Positions 1-12,035 of a DNA stretch of 64,000 nucleotides are shown piece after piece. The notes under the pieces were generated by a model, which did not search any database, was not told the origin of the DNA, and saw only the letters and a list, made by a program, of their open reading frames with translations. Every line of letters starts with the position of its first letter. Position 1 is the first letter of the stretch. This DNA comes from Microcebus murinus (lineage: Eukaryota; Chordata; Mammalia; Primates; Cheirogaleidae): assembly GCF_040939455.1 (NCBI RefSeq), contig NC_134119.1, forward strand, positions 17,038,501 through 17,102,500, read 5' to 3'. A program made the translations under genes and the position numbers.

Positions 1-1289
1 AATGTGTTAAAATGGTAAAGATCATTTTGTAACTGAAATTAAATTTAACTAAAATTTAAAGTGCTGGAAAATTACATATTGAAAGCTGATATGCATTTTT
101 CCAAAGAAAGTACAAAGTCTACCTAATATAATGAAATATGTATTTAGTTAAAAAGTATGTTCACATGTTTTAGGCCATTTTTTCTTAAATCAATTTTTTC
201 TACCAAATATTTGTAATCATAAGTCCAGTAATGTATTTTTTTTACTACATCCAAAATATTTTGTGGCATTTCCTATACCAAATAAATATCAGCCATAGAA
301 TGCTTACTGAAAAAAATGTACTGAAAAAATGTACTGAAAAAAAAATATTCAAGTGTATTTGGCTTAGACTCAAAGAAATAAAAACTGTTTCAGTGATAAG
401 TATGGCTGTGAAATTCTCATGTTCTTGTTCAATTACTTGATGCCTACTGTCTCTGTTATTGTTATTCCTGAAAAATGCTGTTTGGGAGAAAGGAGCATTT
501 TTAATAGCCCAAAAGTCAGCCAAATCTTTCTGATGGTGACTCATTTCTACAGAAAACCTCTGTACATTCTCTGACAGATCAAATTAAATTCTGCTTGGGG
601 AAGGTATAGGGCACTCCTCTTGGTTAAAGCAATGCTGTACTTTTTATTCCTGCTGAGTAAATAGCCTCAAGTCAAACTACTTGCCCTGACTAATGATCAA
701 ACATATCCAGGAATTCTGTACAAGAAATGCATTCTTCTCCCCTTTGAAGTGCATTGCTGGGAGAGTAATTGGGTTTGCCGGAGATTTTCCTTAGAACTGC
801 AAAAGAATTTCTTGGCTAAGCATATAATAAAGCTATAGATTTTCTTTTTCTTCCTTTTTTTTTTTTATTAAATATCTGCTTGTGAGAGGTGGACATTGAA
901 TAAACATGTGCTTCAAAAGAGTGTCGGAATGATGCACTACTGTCTCTTTGCTGACTGAGGAATTCTCAGTAATGTTAGGTTACAAAATTCCATCAGAAGA
1001 ATGTATCATTGTGAAATTTTGTTCAGTCATATATAATCCCATTTAGAAATACAATTGTGTCTCCAATACATTAATATCATTATAACTAGGCTGTCAGGAA
1101 TATACAAGGATGAATTTGACATGGAATGTGTTACAAACTAGCAGGTTAGATGTTATAAAAATAATTTTTAAAAATTATATACAAGATAATCATAAAGTCA
1201 GGATGCCACATAGTTACAATAAGAATGTCATAAAATAAATGTCACAAGGCATCGTATGAGAAAGAAAGAGGTTAATTTTGTTGGGGGTG
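1..1289. other. unique AT-rich noncoding DNA
   Basis: No coding, RNA or recognisable repeat signal. AT-rich, with short A and T runs near 320-345 and 850-867. The small ORFs on both strands here (under 100 codons) have no recognisable motif and overlap each other antisense. Confidence 0.6.
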
Positions 1290-1560
1290 GTTGGCAGAGG
1301 CTGTTCAATGGCCATTACTGTTACATGAGATAGATATTCAAGGATGGATAAGATTTCAACAGGTGGATTGTGGCTGGAAAGACATTTTAGCCCATGGACA
1401 AAGGCAGAGCAGTAGCCTCTGTCTAGGGAATAGAGAATAGTTCAGTGTCACTGGAGTATTAGAAAGAAGAGAAGGGTGATAAGTTTAGGAAGGCAGGCAA
1501 GGCCAGAAACATGGAGAACTTGAATACAGATGTCATTCTCCATGTCAGTCTCTATGAATG
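1290..1560 (-). mobile_element. ancient L2-like LINE fragment (antisense)
   Basis: The stretch resembles the reverse complement of the L2 3' region: a purine-rich text with phrases such as GGACAAAGGCAGAGCAGTAG and a GAGAAGGGTGATAAG segment. In L2 antisense copies the order is 'accessory residues, few-base repeats of GGAGAG, then aggccag'. Divergence is high and the limits are vague. It may extend to about 1820, where GGCAGTTGGCAGTCAGGGG recalls a more 5' part of L2 antisense. Confidence 0.3.
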
Positions 1561-3698
1561 GAGAATGCATAGGGAAAGCTCTTCTGTTTCTGTTGACATT
1601 CCAGAAGAAATATTCTACTGTTCCTTTTGAAGTTATTTGTCTTGGACTGACCTTATTACAGTAATCATAAGAACCATTTTGGCTAAGACAGTGTGTTTAT
1701 ATCTTTCTCCTTGAGAGAAAGGGGGATCCCTTTTGTCTTAAAGTATTTCCATTTAGACTGAATTTGGGAAAAGAAAATAGGAAATGATATCTAGGCAGTT
1801 GGCAGTCAGGGGACAGTTAGTTTCCTGAGATACATCCTCCTCTCAAGTTTTCTGAGCCAGTCCTTTGCCTCCCAGACTACTGGGATTTCTGAGAAAAGTA
1901 AGTTATCCTACTATGAAGAGAGTATGAAATGTCAAGGCCCTCAGACCATGACAGGAATGCCATCGTTAGCTCCTAGTATTGCAAGAACAACCCATAATCA
2001 ATGTGAGTGAAGTATGAAGTATAAAGCCAGGACAGTCTCAGAATTAGGACTGAGGTGTCTATTTGTAATGAAGTATAATAGAGGTAAAGTAAATTGGTGA
2101 GGGGATAGCTTGGTGATGGTGGCAATGGTGCTGATGGCAGTACCAGTAGCATCAAATGATCATGGAATGTCTGGGGTTTGAAAACTACTTGGTAGGTTGA
2201 AAGCATCAAAACATAGTGCTACAAGTTAAGACTGTAAGAGAAACAACTACAGAATGAAAAAGAATAAGTACAGACAAGAATGTACATAAAAAGTACACTC
2301 TAATGGCAAAGGATTTAACAAGGGTGAGCAAACAAGAGTCAATTTGGCCAAATGTAAAAAATGGGGTTGGCAATCTCTTTGAAATATGCCCATAAGAATA
2401 AAAATTCTCAAAAAGAAAGGTGGAAAGGAAAAAGGTGAACAATGGCTAGCCAGTGTTTACCAGTTGTCTTTGTGGTAAGGAAAAGGAATGTGAGAAAATC
2501 TAAACTCCTGATGTGTCTAGGTTAGTTTTGGGTCCACCAAGAGGATAGATTTAATTTACCTGCTTTACCCACCTAGTGGAAAATAAGAAGGAAAGAAGAA
2601 AGTTGCATCAATAATCTACAATTTGTGTGTGTGTATTCTCTTAGTAAAATGTATTTTGAACATAACCCAATATATGTGTATTTACCAATTATATTCATGT
2701 ATATTATATTGGTAAAGTATATATATATTATAAAATATATACAAACATATAAAAATTTAGAAGGATGAGAAAAATAAATTTATAGAGAAGTTCTAATATT
2801 TCCTTCAGAGGCCATTAAATTAGATAATTGCTTTCTCTCTTGGGCCCAATCATAACACAAAGAGCTTAGACTTCACATTCTATGGGAAGTAAAAAGACAA
2901 GAAAAATTTATGAACATCAAATGACATAATAAGATAGTTGTTTTGGAAAAATTAAGCCAAGAATCAAGAGTTGGGGATGGTAGAAGAAGAGCTAGATGGG
3001 TAGATCAGAAGCTGGAGAAAGAGCTACACTGACAGCAATGGTATGAAAGATAAAGGCCTGAATTTACGTTGCTGGTACAAATGGAGAGAGAAGGGTACAT
3101 ACACTCTGGCATCTGAACTGTACAGAAAACAACCATAAGAATGCATTCCTGTGAAGACAGGAAATGGAGCCCAAATTTGACTGGAGAAATGTCTCCTGGG
3201 GATGACTCCTAGAGTTCATCTCCTGTTCTGATTGAATACTGGAATTCATATGAAGAGATGTCAGCATAGAATGGATGGCATTTTGAATGATAATGATTTC
3301 CTATATCTGAGTGAAAAAATTAATCCAAAAACAAAATCATTCTGGAGACAGAAAAAAATCAACATGAAGAGCCAAAGAACATCAAAAATGTTTCAACAAT
3401 AGTAAGGTGTAATTTTCCACTTTAATTGCACACAAATTTCTGCTTTGATTCTAAAAGTCTATCCATCAGTGTCTTCCTTAAAGCTATTACATTTGCCTTA
3501 GTAATAAAACATTAAAAAACACAATAACATATATTTTATATTTCTCCAGCAGTACTATAAATAGAACTGAAAAGAATGACATAAATATTTTCTAATAAAG
3601 ATAGGTCTCCATTTTAAGAAAATATCTCTAAATGTGAGTGTTTCTGTGAAATATGAAGGTCTAAAGATTACTGTTCTGGGATATTACAGAAAAGGTAC
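1561..3698. other. unique noncoding DNA with an AT-rich patch
   Basis: No gene recognised. An AT-alternating patch (TATATATATTATA type) lies at about 2690-2750. The rest is ordinary AT-rich sequence. The small minus-strand ORFs at 1973-2209 and 2206-2442 have no recognisable domain. Confidence 0.55.
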
Positions 3699-4091
3699 TG
3701 GTATGGCTTGAATGTCCCCTCTAAAACTCATGTTGAAATTTAATTGCCATTGTAGCCATATTAAGAGGTGCAACCTTCAAGAACGATTAGGTCATGGGGG
3801 CACCACCATTATGAATGCTTTAAGGCAGTTATTGTGAAAGTGAGTTAGTTATTAAAGGAATGGGTTAGTTATAAAAGGGGGGAGTTAGGCCCCCTTTCCT
3901 CCCTCTGGAGCATTCTCTTGCCTTGGGATGCTTTCCACTATGTTATGATGCAGCAAGAAGGCCCTAAACAGATGCAGCTCCTCAATATTGGACTTCCTGT
4001 CTCCAGAACCATGAGCCAAATAAATCTCTTTTCTTTACAAATTACCCAGTTGTTGGTATTCTATTATAGTAGCAGAAAATGGACTAAGACA
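3699..4091 (+). mobile_element. solo LTR of MaLR type (MLT1/MST-like, ERVL-MaLR)
   Basis: A 393-bp unit begins TGGTATGGCTTGAATGTCCC and ends GGACTAAGACA, so it has the TG...CA ends of an LTR. Its order of parts is the MaLR LTR order: a GATTAGGTCATGGGGGCACC block, a GGGTTAGTTATAAAAGGGG stretch with a TATA-like box at 3869-3878, a GCAGCAAGAAGGCCCT block, CCAGAACCATGAGCCAAATA with a polyadenylation signal AATAAA at 4019-4024, then ACCCAGTTGTTGGTATTCT. Internal retroviral sequence is absent on both sides, so it is a solo LTR. The 5-bp flanks (GGTAC left, TGCAC right) match only partly, as expected for an old target-site duplication. The exact subfamily cannot be fixed by eye. Confidence 0.82.
3869..3878 (+). 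promoter_or_regulatory. TATA-like box inside the MaLR LTR
   Basis: TTATAAAAGG lies in the position where MaLR LTRs carry their U3 promoter box, about 140 bases upstream of the AATAAA signal at 4019-4024. Whether it is active cannot be judged from sequence. Confidence 0.35.
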
Positions 4092-7000
4092 TGCACTTAC
4101 AAAAAAAAATCAATAGAATGTTTTAACACCTGGTGTGCGGTGCGAGGTAGATGACATGATTTCCATTGTATAAAACTCTACCCAAAAGAAAAGTCTTAAA
4201 AGCAACCTTGGTGTAAATAATACTAAGATAATAGAATATTTCTTTATTACCTGAAAGATGCAGTTTCTTTCATGGTACTTTACTACCTTATAAATGGCAG
4301 GTAATAAAACAAAACTCAAGTTTACTTATAATCATGTCATTTTAACTTTCATTTACAACATTGTATTACAGTAACTGCCTTGATGAAGGATGTTAAAGCG
4401 GAAATTCAATTGCACATCAAGACACTTCTATCTGATCACCTAAGAAAGCCACATTACAGTGTCATCCAAATATATTGTATGTGGCAAAAGCTGCCTTTCT
4501 ATGTTCTTTTTTTTTTCTAAAATCTTCTACTTTCAGGTGGTCTCCAATACTTTAAGCTAAGGTGTTGAAAGCTAGACGAAGTATTTCTAAGATCCATTAT
4601 TTCTTTTTCTTCCTCACAACAGTGAAGATGGTAGGGTTTCCTCCTGCCCCTCACATAAATGGAAAATCCCTATTAGAACAAATTACAAAGTAATTAGTTC
4701 ATTCACTCAGTCTACATTAAAAAGGAAATTTCTCAATCAAAACCTCTGATTTGATTGTCAGAGGAAGTCTCAAAGGAATGCCTATTTAATTTCTTTTGTT
4801 CATTATTTTATCTTTGTGATAGCCTATGGAACATCAGTCATTTAACTATAACCAAATTCTCTATTTTCACAATTGCTTCAATACACAGATATATCAATGG
4901 AAATATTTCTAACATTGGTCAAAAGAAAATATGTACAGCACAAGCAATAGAGCAAATTGGAAACTAAAATGATATTTGTTAAATATTTTTAAACACTTTT
5001 AGAGTCATTCTTGGTTTGGGCCTAAAATTACAAATTTTTTTAAAAAAATAATAGTGCAGATTTTATTTCATGCATTAAAAGATGTGAAACACCATTATAG
5101 AACATCTGATGAAGATAGATCACTTTGGCTTATTTCAAAGTACAGTGTCCTCATACTTGCCCTGCACTCTTTAAGCCACATCCCATTCTTCATCCTGAAA
5201 CCTATCAGGATCCTGATAAAATATTATAGGAGAAAGGTGTGATGAGCTTTCAGATAAGAGCAAAGAATAGACCTTAAGTGAAAAAGGTTGCTTAAGCTCC
5301 CAAAATGACCTTTCTTTGAAAGAACCTGTCAACCTTTCTAATGATAGAACATCAATATTTTTAGGGCCAGTTTAACTGAGCCTTCCTCTTTTTCTTTTAA
5401 AGTATGTAGTCCTGAGCTGATAAGATTACTGATTACAGTCCTCTGAAGTCTCTCTGGACACAAGAACCCTGAGAGGAAAAGCCGAAAAGAACAACGGGAT
5501 AATTTAAGGCTTGGTCACTTTACCTTTTCGGGAAGCCAGTTTGAAATGGAGATTTCAAGACATTGTATACCCTACGGGCTGGTAGAGGGATAAGTAACAT
5601 ACCTCTCTGAGAAGAAAGAAGAAGGGAAGAAACATTTTTGCCACCCCTTTAAATCTGAGAAAACAGAGAACAAAGGATGTGTAGTAGTTTGGAGATTCAT
5701 CAGTAGGATATTGAGACTCTTATAAAACCTAACCTAAATTTTAGAAAATGTTTGCTTATAGCTATAATCAGAATTCAGTTCTGGTAAAAAGAAACCCTCT
5801 GTCTTTCCTAATATATAAAAAAATTTTCCTCCTCCAAATATATGTTATACCAAAATATCGGTCATCAGATGAATGTCTACCAGCAGCATTTTAAATGGCC
5901 AATGCCTCATAAATCACTGTCAATTTGGGAAACATGTTCACAGATCACTGAAAGAGACTGGAGGAAAAATTACTTAGGGAGCAATTCTGAGCCCCACCAG
6001 GCCATGATAAACATTATTTTATGGGAAATGGGAAACCTCAAGTGACCCAATCCATATAACTTGCATGTGTATGTCAACTGGAGATGGGCCAACAGCCATT
6101 ACAAAGATCATGTTGCTTTGTCTTGCATGCTGGCATTCCAGAGGCAATGTAATTTAAGACAAAAGCTGGTTTTCCAATGTCCACAAAGTACTCAGCTTAA
6201 ATCAAATTCTTTCATGCAATCTCTCATTCCATCAGACTTGTGTTTTAAAGTATTAGGAAGCCAAAAGGAGTTCAAAATCACAAAGGGAAATGCAAATCAA
6301 TCTACAACAAATCACCTAACAGGTGCCCTGGAAGAGAATTTTATTGCTACTGACATTAGCCATTTGCTTATCAGTGATGCTATCTTCTTTATGGATAATA
6401 CTGGTTCTCCCTGCTCACAACTTAGAGTCACGTGGAGGAAAAAATAGCCCAAACAACCCCCACAGTGCTTCAAGGATAAATGCATTGAAATGACTAAACT
6501 TTCCCAAGGTCATTAGGCCAAGAGATGGGTTCTTCTGTTTCAAGATAGCTTTCCTCCTGACCCATAGCATATGGCTTCTATTACTGCCAGACCATGACCA
6601 CAGAGACATTTCAAATCCCTGTGAAAAATGTGATTCTATGTCTCCTGCACAGTTGTATGTCATAGAGGACGGTTGAAGTTCTGGGGAGTGAAAGGGAGGG
6701 GGAAAGGGTAGAAGCAGGGATTTAATCCACGCCATCCCTTTATATGATATGACTAGGTTTGTAACAGAAACCTTCTCACTTCTGATTTCTCTCTTTTATC
6801 TTACAAACCACTTAACGCTCATAAGGGACAGTGAACACACTTCAGTGTATCATGTTTAAGCTTTCCAAAGATGTGAAACAGCTTTATCAAGGGTGACAGC
6901 TCTGCCATTCACTAATCTGTTCTTCAAATTTTGTTTTTTTTTAAAGGGAGATGAAAGTAAATTTATGCTATTTAATCTGCATTAACACAGCAAACAATAT

Positions 7001-8141
7001 TCTATCTGTGATGATTAAGAAATGTTTATGAAGTTATTTTGAATAGATATTTACTCGTAGGTATTACAGTTGCCTCAGAACATTAATAATGAGGAGAAGA
7101 ATTAGTCAACTAACACAAGATATTCCACTAGGTACCTTTAATCCACTCAGATTAGTCAGACTTTCAACATGAATACAATAATGTTCTGCTTTATTAGATT
7201 TCACAAATGATGTTTTCTCAGTTTTTAATATAACATAAAATGTAGAACCATTGTCTTGTCTTGTAAAAGAATTTTATACAATTAATTATGAGTTTCTAGC
7301 ATACCCTAATTTTATAGTAGCTGATTTGCTACATTTCTCTGGGCATTGGATTTAATGGTTCCTGACAAAAGAGATGGGCAAAAGATTAGACACATACATA
7401 TACTCACATACATTTACACACACATAACCAAGTAACTCAAATAAGCTATTTGTTTTACAAGTTCAAAACAACAAGAAAAAACAAGAAAAAAAATGCTTTG
7501 AGAAATTTTCCTTATTTTACCTTCCTTAACTATTTTTGTCCCAATAGTATAGAGTTAGCATTTTTTAATTTTGTTCTTTTCATTTGTTTTCTTGTGTATT
7601 ATTTTGATTTTTGGCTATATATTGCATATATATATTTTTAAATTTTTCTCTCAGGGGAATCTTCCACTCTGTGTGATCACCATAGAATTTTTCATGGAAA
7701 AAAGAACCCCCAAAACCCTAACCCCACCCTATGAAGTCCTGCATGTGTCCAGATAGAAATAATATTTTAGTATATGCAAAACACTAACCAAATTAAATTT
7801 CCTGGTTGGGCATGATATAGGTAAAGCCATTGATATCTTGTTTCCTATGTAAAACATAAGAATTTGTCTTTCCAAGATATGATTCTTCTAGTTACTGGGA
7901 AAAGACTGACAAAAATAATTATTGTATTGAGTTAGATGGTCAATATCATTGAATGTGGTCACTCTTGCCTCAATTAGCCTTTTGTAGTATCATCCCAGGC
8001 ACCTGATCTTGGGAATTATGAAGATGAGAGCTTTCAAGATATAGTTAGTTTCAAGGCCAGAAATTTACAAAGAAACACAATTACTGGGAGGAAACACGTT
8101 GTCAAGGCTTTGTTACATCCATGCATGCTCCAATTGGTTAA
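4092..8141. other. long unique noncoding stretch
   Basis: About 4 kb without a repeat I can name. The longest open frame (6061-6447, plus, 128 codons) has no recognisable domain and its codons look like random AT-rich DNA. The antisense frame 6415-6735 overlaps its end. Local A/T runs occur near 4507-4516 and 7480-7495. Nothing supports a gene. Confidence 0.55.
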
Positions 8142-8250
8142 ATAAGAACACTATGATGTTGAGTTGTGTTTATTTTCAACTCAGATTATTATCCTCACTT
8201 GGGGCTACTATGCACATCAGATTTTTTCAGTTGCTGTAGCTAGCTTATTT
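8142..8250. repeat. diverged direct repeat, copy 1
   Basis: This 109-bp stretch aligns in the same orientation with 9481-9598. Shared words include ATGTTGAGTTGTGTTT, TTATTATCCTCA and TATGCACATC, with small indels between them. I do not recognise the sequence as a named repeat family. It is either an old local duplication or two copies of an uncatalogued interspersed element. Confidence 0.8.
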
Positions 8251-9480
8251 ACTTGTTTATTTAACAATATCCTGTCTATTAAATAATCAAAAATATTCTA
8301 GTTCTAAGTCTTTGTATTTATATAGAAATTCACTCATAACCTATTCGATGGTCTTTGGAAAGACAAAGTTCATTTCAGAAATATATTTGTATTTTTCTAG
8401 ATATTGTGCAAACATAATAAACACTTTCCACTTTTGTTTTGGGGAATAAAAATTCTTTTGAGATAGAGAAATAGGCTCATGAGCAAAAAGGAAAGAAAAC
8501 ATTCATTTTAGTTTTAATTTATAGACCAAGCTATCACAAGTTTCTAATGAATCATGAGACTTCTACTTTCTCTCATCTTTGTAAAAACTTTTATGAACTC
8601 TCTAATGCACAGGTGCTTTCTTTATTCATTCTTTCATCAAATATTTCCTGACCATCTAATGTTTGTTATTAATTGTCCTACATTTAGATATATGTTTGTA
8701 ACCACATAATTTTCAGATCCTGTGCTTGTTTCTGCCAAACTGATTCATTCAGCAGGGTGTTCTTTTTCACTGTCCATCATTGCCACAAGCTAGGATATAG
8801 TTCTAAAAGTTTGATTTCCTATCAGCAAGCCTCTGCAGACCTCATACCAGAAATTAATCCTAAAGATGGGGGCAAAGGGAAGAATTTATACAGTCAGTTC
8901 TGTTTCCTAGAATTTGATTGAATAGTATGGCTATGGGCAATCCATGGATAGCATTTGTAATTTTGTATATTTCAATTATATCCCTCCAGAGTCTGCCATT
9001 TTAGATCAGAGAATGCCTGCTTCACAGACAGTCCTCATTTGTGGAACCTTGTATTACCCTCAATTCTCTTTGGAGTCTCTGTGAGGATTCCTTTTACCTT
9101 TATCTTTTTTGAAGTACAACCAGCAGAACCAGCATCCCTCCCTGAAGTTCCTTCTGCTAGTGATGGATAAAATCGGGGATTGGAATTTTATAGGACACTA
9201 GTCAACTCAAAATGCTTTAATATAAACTATTCACAGGTCGAATGATTTGGGGAAACTCTGCATACATCAGTCCCTCCTGGATATTACATTGTGTATTAGC
9301 AGACTGAAAGACTGTTGTGCACTGCAGTAGAAGTAAAATAACCTGTTTAACTCTGTTTAACCCACTATCTTCCAATTTTTTTGAGCAGAGACCCCTCATT
9401 TTTTGTGTGTGTTTATTAGTTTTAGGTTTTTGCTTTTTGTTTGTTTGATTGTTTTTGTCTATGTCTATATTTTTTGCATA
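8251..9480. other. unique spacer between the two direct repeats
   Basis: About 1.2 kb of unique AT-rich DNA. A short segment at 8615-8650 (TTTATTCATTCTTTCATCAA) resembles the antisense 3' end of L2 or MIR but is too short to call. No gene is visible. Confidence 0.5.
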
Positions 9481-9598
9481 ATAAGAATACTAAAATGTTG
9501 AGTTGTGTTTGTTTCCGAGAATACACTCAGATGTTATTATCCTCAATGGGGGCCCTTATGCACATCTGATTTTTTCCACTGCTGCAGCAAGCTTATTT
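9481..9598. repeat. diverged direct repeat, copy 2
   Basis: Second copy of the 8142-8250 segment, in direct orientation and about 1.34 kb downstream. Both copies end at AGCTTATTT/AAGCTTATTT. Divergence includes a roughly 9-base insertion after the shared TGTTGAGTTGTGTTT word. Confidence 0.8.
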
Positions 9599-10466
9599 TT
9601 TAACTTACTTAAAATTTCCACCCTGGATTTCTGGATCTTGCTCTCTAGTAGATAAGGATTGAATGTTCTGACTTTTATATCAATTTCCCAATGGCTGAGC
9701 CCAGGTGGTAGCTACTAAACTTCCATGATGCCAACCTTCCTCTACAGAGGATGCTTCAATCAACTGGCCTGTCTTAAACTCTACTGACTGCCCAATTTGG
9801 AATCCTGGACTCAATATGAACTGAATGTTAACTCACATTTTATATGATTTTTTCATTTATGAGTAGAATTCCTGCTTCACACATGTCTGCAGGTAGCCAC
9901 CTTAATGCATATTCTGATTCCTAAACCTCTTCAGATAGAATAGTCTTCTGTTCAAAGGTTGCCTTTTCCCCCATGTGTCCAAGCCTCAAATATAATAATA
10001 AATAAAAAGTAACACTGAGAGAACCAGGAGTACCAAGGAACTGACATAGTTTTAATAAAATGGTTGTTATGAAGGAATTTACATGTATACTACAGCAAAA
10101 CTAAATCAAACATGTTATATTTAACTGTCCTATATCATAGTAAAGGAAAGAGTCAGCTTTGATGAATCAATCTCTCTTTCTCTATCATTCACTCACTCAA
10201 ACACACATATATACATATTCTCATAGATGTGCAACTAGTCAATGTACATAGAAGAATAATTTAAAACATATTTTGAATCAGTACCTAGTGTAAGTTACCC
10301 TAATTTCACTGAGCTCTCACAGGGCTAACACAACTTGGAAGATAGTATTAATAAAATAAAATTATTTCAACCAGTAATTATGATGGTTCATGAGTAAATG
10401 CATTGTTTTAATGGTATACATTGTCGATTTTGCAGATATAAAAATTCCCTAACATATTTTGATAAA
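9599..10466. other. unique noncoding DNA
   Basis: AT-rich sequence up to the L1 insertion. No gene, RNA or named repeat is recognised. A few short (AC/AT) words occur at 10200-10220. Confidence 0.5.
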
Positions 10467-10480
10467 CTTTCTTAATTTTT

Positions 10481-10775
10481 ATGTTAATTTCAAAATATTA
10501 GAGGGGTATATAATAGGGATACCCTGTATACTGCTTAAGTCAGGGCTTTTAGTGTGCCCATCATCAGAACAGTGTTCACTGTACCCTATAAGTAAGTTTT
10601 TACCCCTCATTCCTTCTTGGTTTCCAAAGTCCTTTAAATCTCTTTGTGCCCATTATTTAGCTCCCAATTATAAGAGAGTACATATGGTATTTGGTTTTCC
10701 ATTCCTGAGATATTCCACTTACGATAATGGTCTTCAGTTCCATCCAAATTGCATCAAAAGAAGGGGCAAATGCAC
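10481..10775 (-). pseudogene. L1 ORF2 C-terminal remnant plus 3' UTR
   Basis: Only the end of ORF2 remains. The frame is open for roughly 37 codons before the TAA (complement of TTA at 10657-10659), with the L1 features WMEL, SQEWKTKY and SLI. The following 3' UTR matches the style of primate L1PB/L1MA-type tails: in reverse complement it reads AGTGTGCCCATCATCAGAAC and ACCCTATAAGTAAGTTTTTA. The reverse transcriptase and endonuclease domains are absent, so it cannot mobilise itself. Confidence 0.75.
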
Positions 10776-12026
10776 TATGAGCCTTTAACACTGCTGCTTC
10801 GCTGTGTCTCTGCCATTCCCCTGTGGTTGTCACTGGGCTGCTATGGCTGACCCCTGGTGCCAGTTACGCACATGAGGTGGAGCTGGCCAGCAGGACAGGG
10901 CATGCACAGGGATGGAGGAGGTCCACCTGGCACAGTGTGTGCATGTACAGTCCTCGGCAGCCGAGGTGCCAGGCACATGGGCTGGGTGAAGTCTGCAGTG
11001 GGATACAAGGCATAGAAACTGTTCAAGGCATAGCAGCTGGCGGGCCTACAGGTATGGGACAGAGTGGCCCCTGGTGTGGAATGGGCCTGCAGGTCACAGT
11101 TCATGCGCCAGGTAGAGAGGGACTCCCAACTTGGGATGGAATAGGTCCTCTGGGCATGATGTTTCACATGTATGGCTCTGACGCCACATAGCAGAGGGCG
11201 GGGCAGGGCATAGCACCCAGGGTGACTGTGCAGGATGGCTGTGGTCCCTGATGTGCAGATTGACCAGAACCAAAGGCCGTGGCTGCACTGGCTTTCATCC
11301 TGCTCGGAGCCTTTTAGGCAGCAGCCGCCATGGCAGCAGTCCAGTGGCCCTGGCAGTGGGCAGTGAGTGCCAAGGGCCATGGGCATGTGCTCTGCCAAGG
11401 TCCTGCAGGAAATGTGGTTGAGCAGGATTGTCCATGCCACAGCAGCAGATGCTGGACCCTTGGTCTCTTGCTCTGCCCAGGGCCCCCAGGGGAAGTGGCA
11501 CCAGGGGTGCAAGTCACCTGTCCATGGGTTACACCTGAACACCGGGATTCCCCACTCACTTCCTACCTGGCTAGAGAAAGAGGGAAGCTGCAGGTGCAGA
11601 TATGACTCCCAGGCAAAAGTAGTGCTTTGGGATCAGGATGTTACATGGTGCCAGCCACAGACCCCAGGGCTCTGACGCCAGCTGTCCCTCTCTCCAGAGT
11701 AAGGCAGCTGCACAGCTCCAGTCAGGTCTCTGTATCAGTCGGAGGGCAGCTGAAGTGGAGGGGCCCTCCCACCGCTCTGGTTGTAGTATCCTCAGGGGAA
11801 GTGGGGCTAGGGATTTTTTTTCTCTGTCCCTTCCCAGCATGTGAGCACCTTCCAGAATTACCTAGGGTCCTGCTGAGCAGCTTGTCCCACTTGTATCTTC
11901 TTCGCTTCACTCCTGCCTCCTCTCCATGGATCACCAGTGCTCTTGCTCAGAGGATCCATCTAAAGGCGAGTATCTATTTGCCACTTTCAATCCTCTCTGG
12001 ATAGCAGCATCCTGGCAGCTTCTAGT

Positions 12027-12035
12027 CCGCCATTT
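12027..12035 (-). promoter_or_regulatory. YY1-type site at the L1 5' end
   Basis: CCGCCATTT (complement AAATGGCGG) lies about 13 bases inside the inferred L1 start. YY1 is known to bind a site in the same position of human L1 and to fix the transcription start. The match supports the 5' end being complete, not only the GC-rich body. Confidence 0.55.

Noticed and set aside
6061..6447. 128-codon plus-strand ORF as a possible gene
   Set aside because: No recognisable domain, no splice or promoter context, composition like the surrounding AT-rich DNA, and an overlapping antisense ORF of similar quality.
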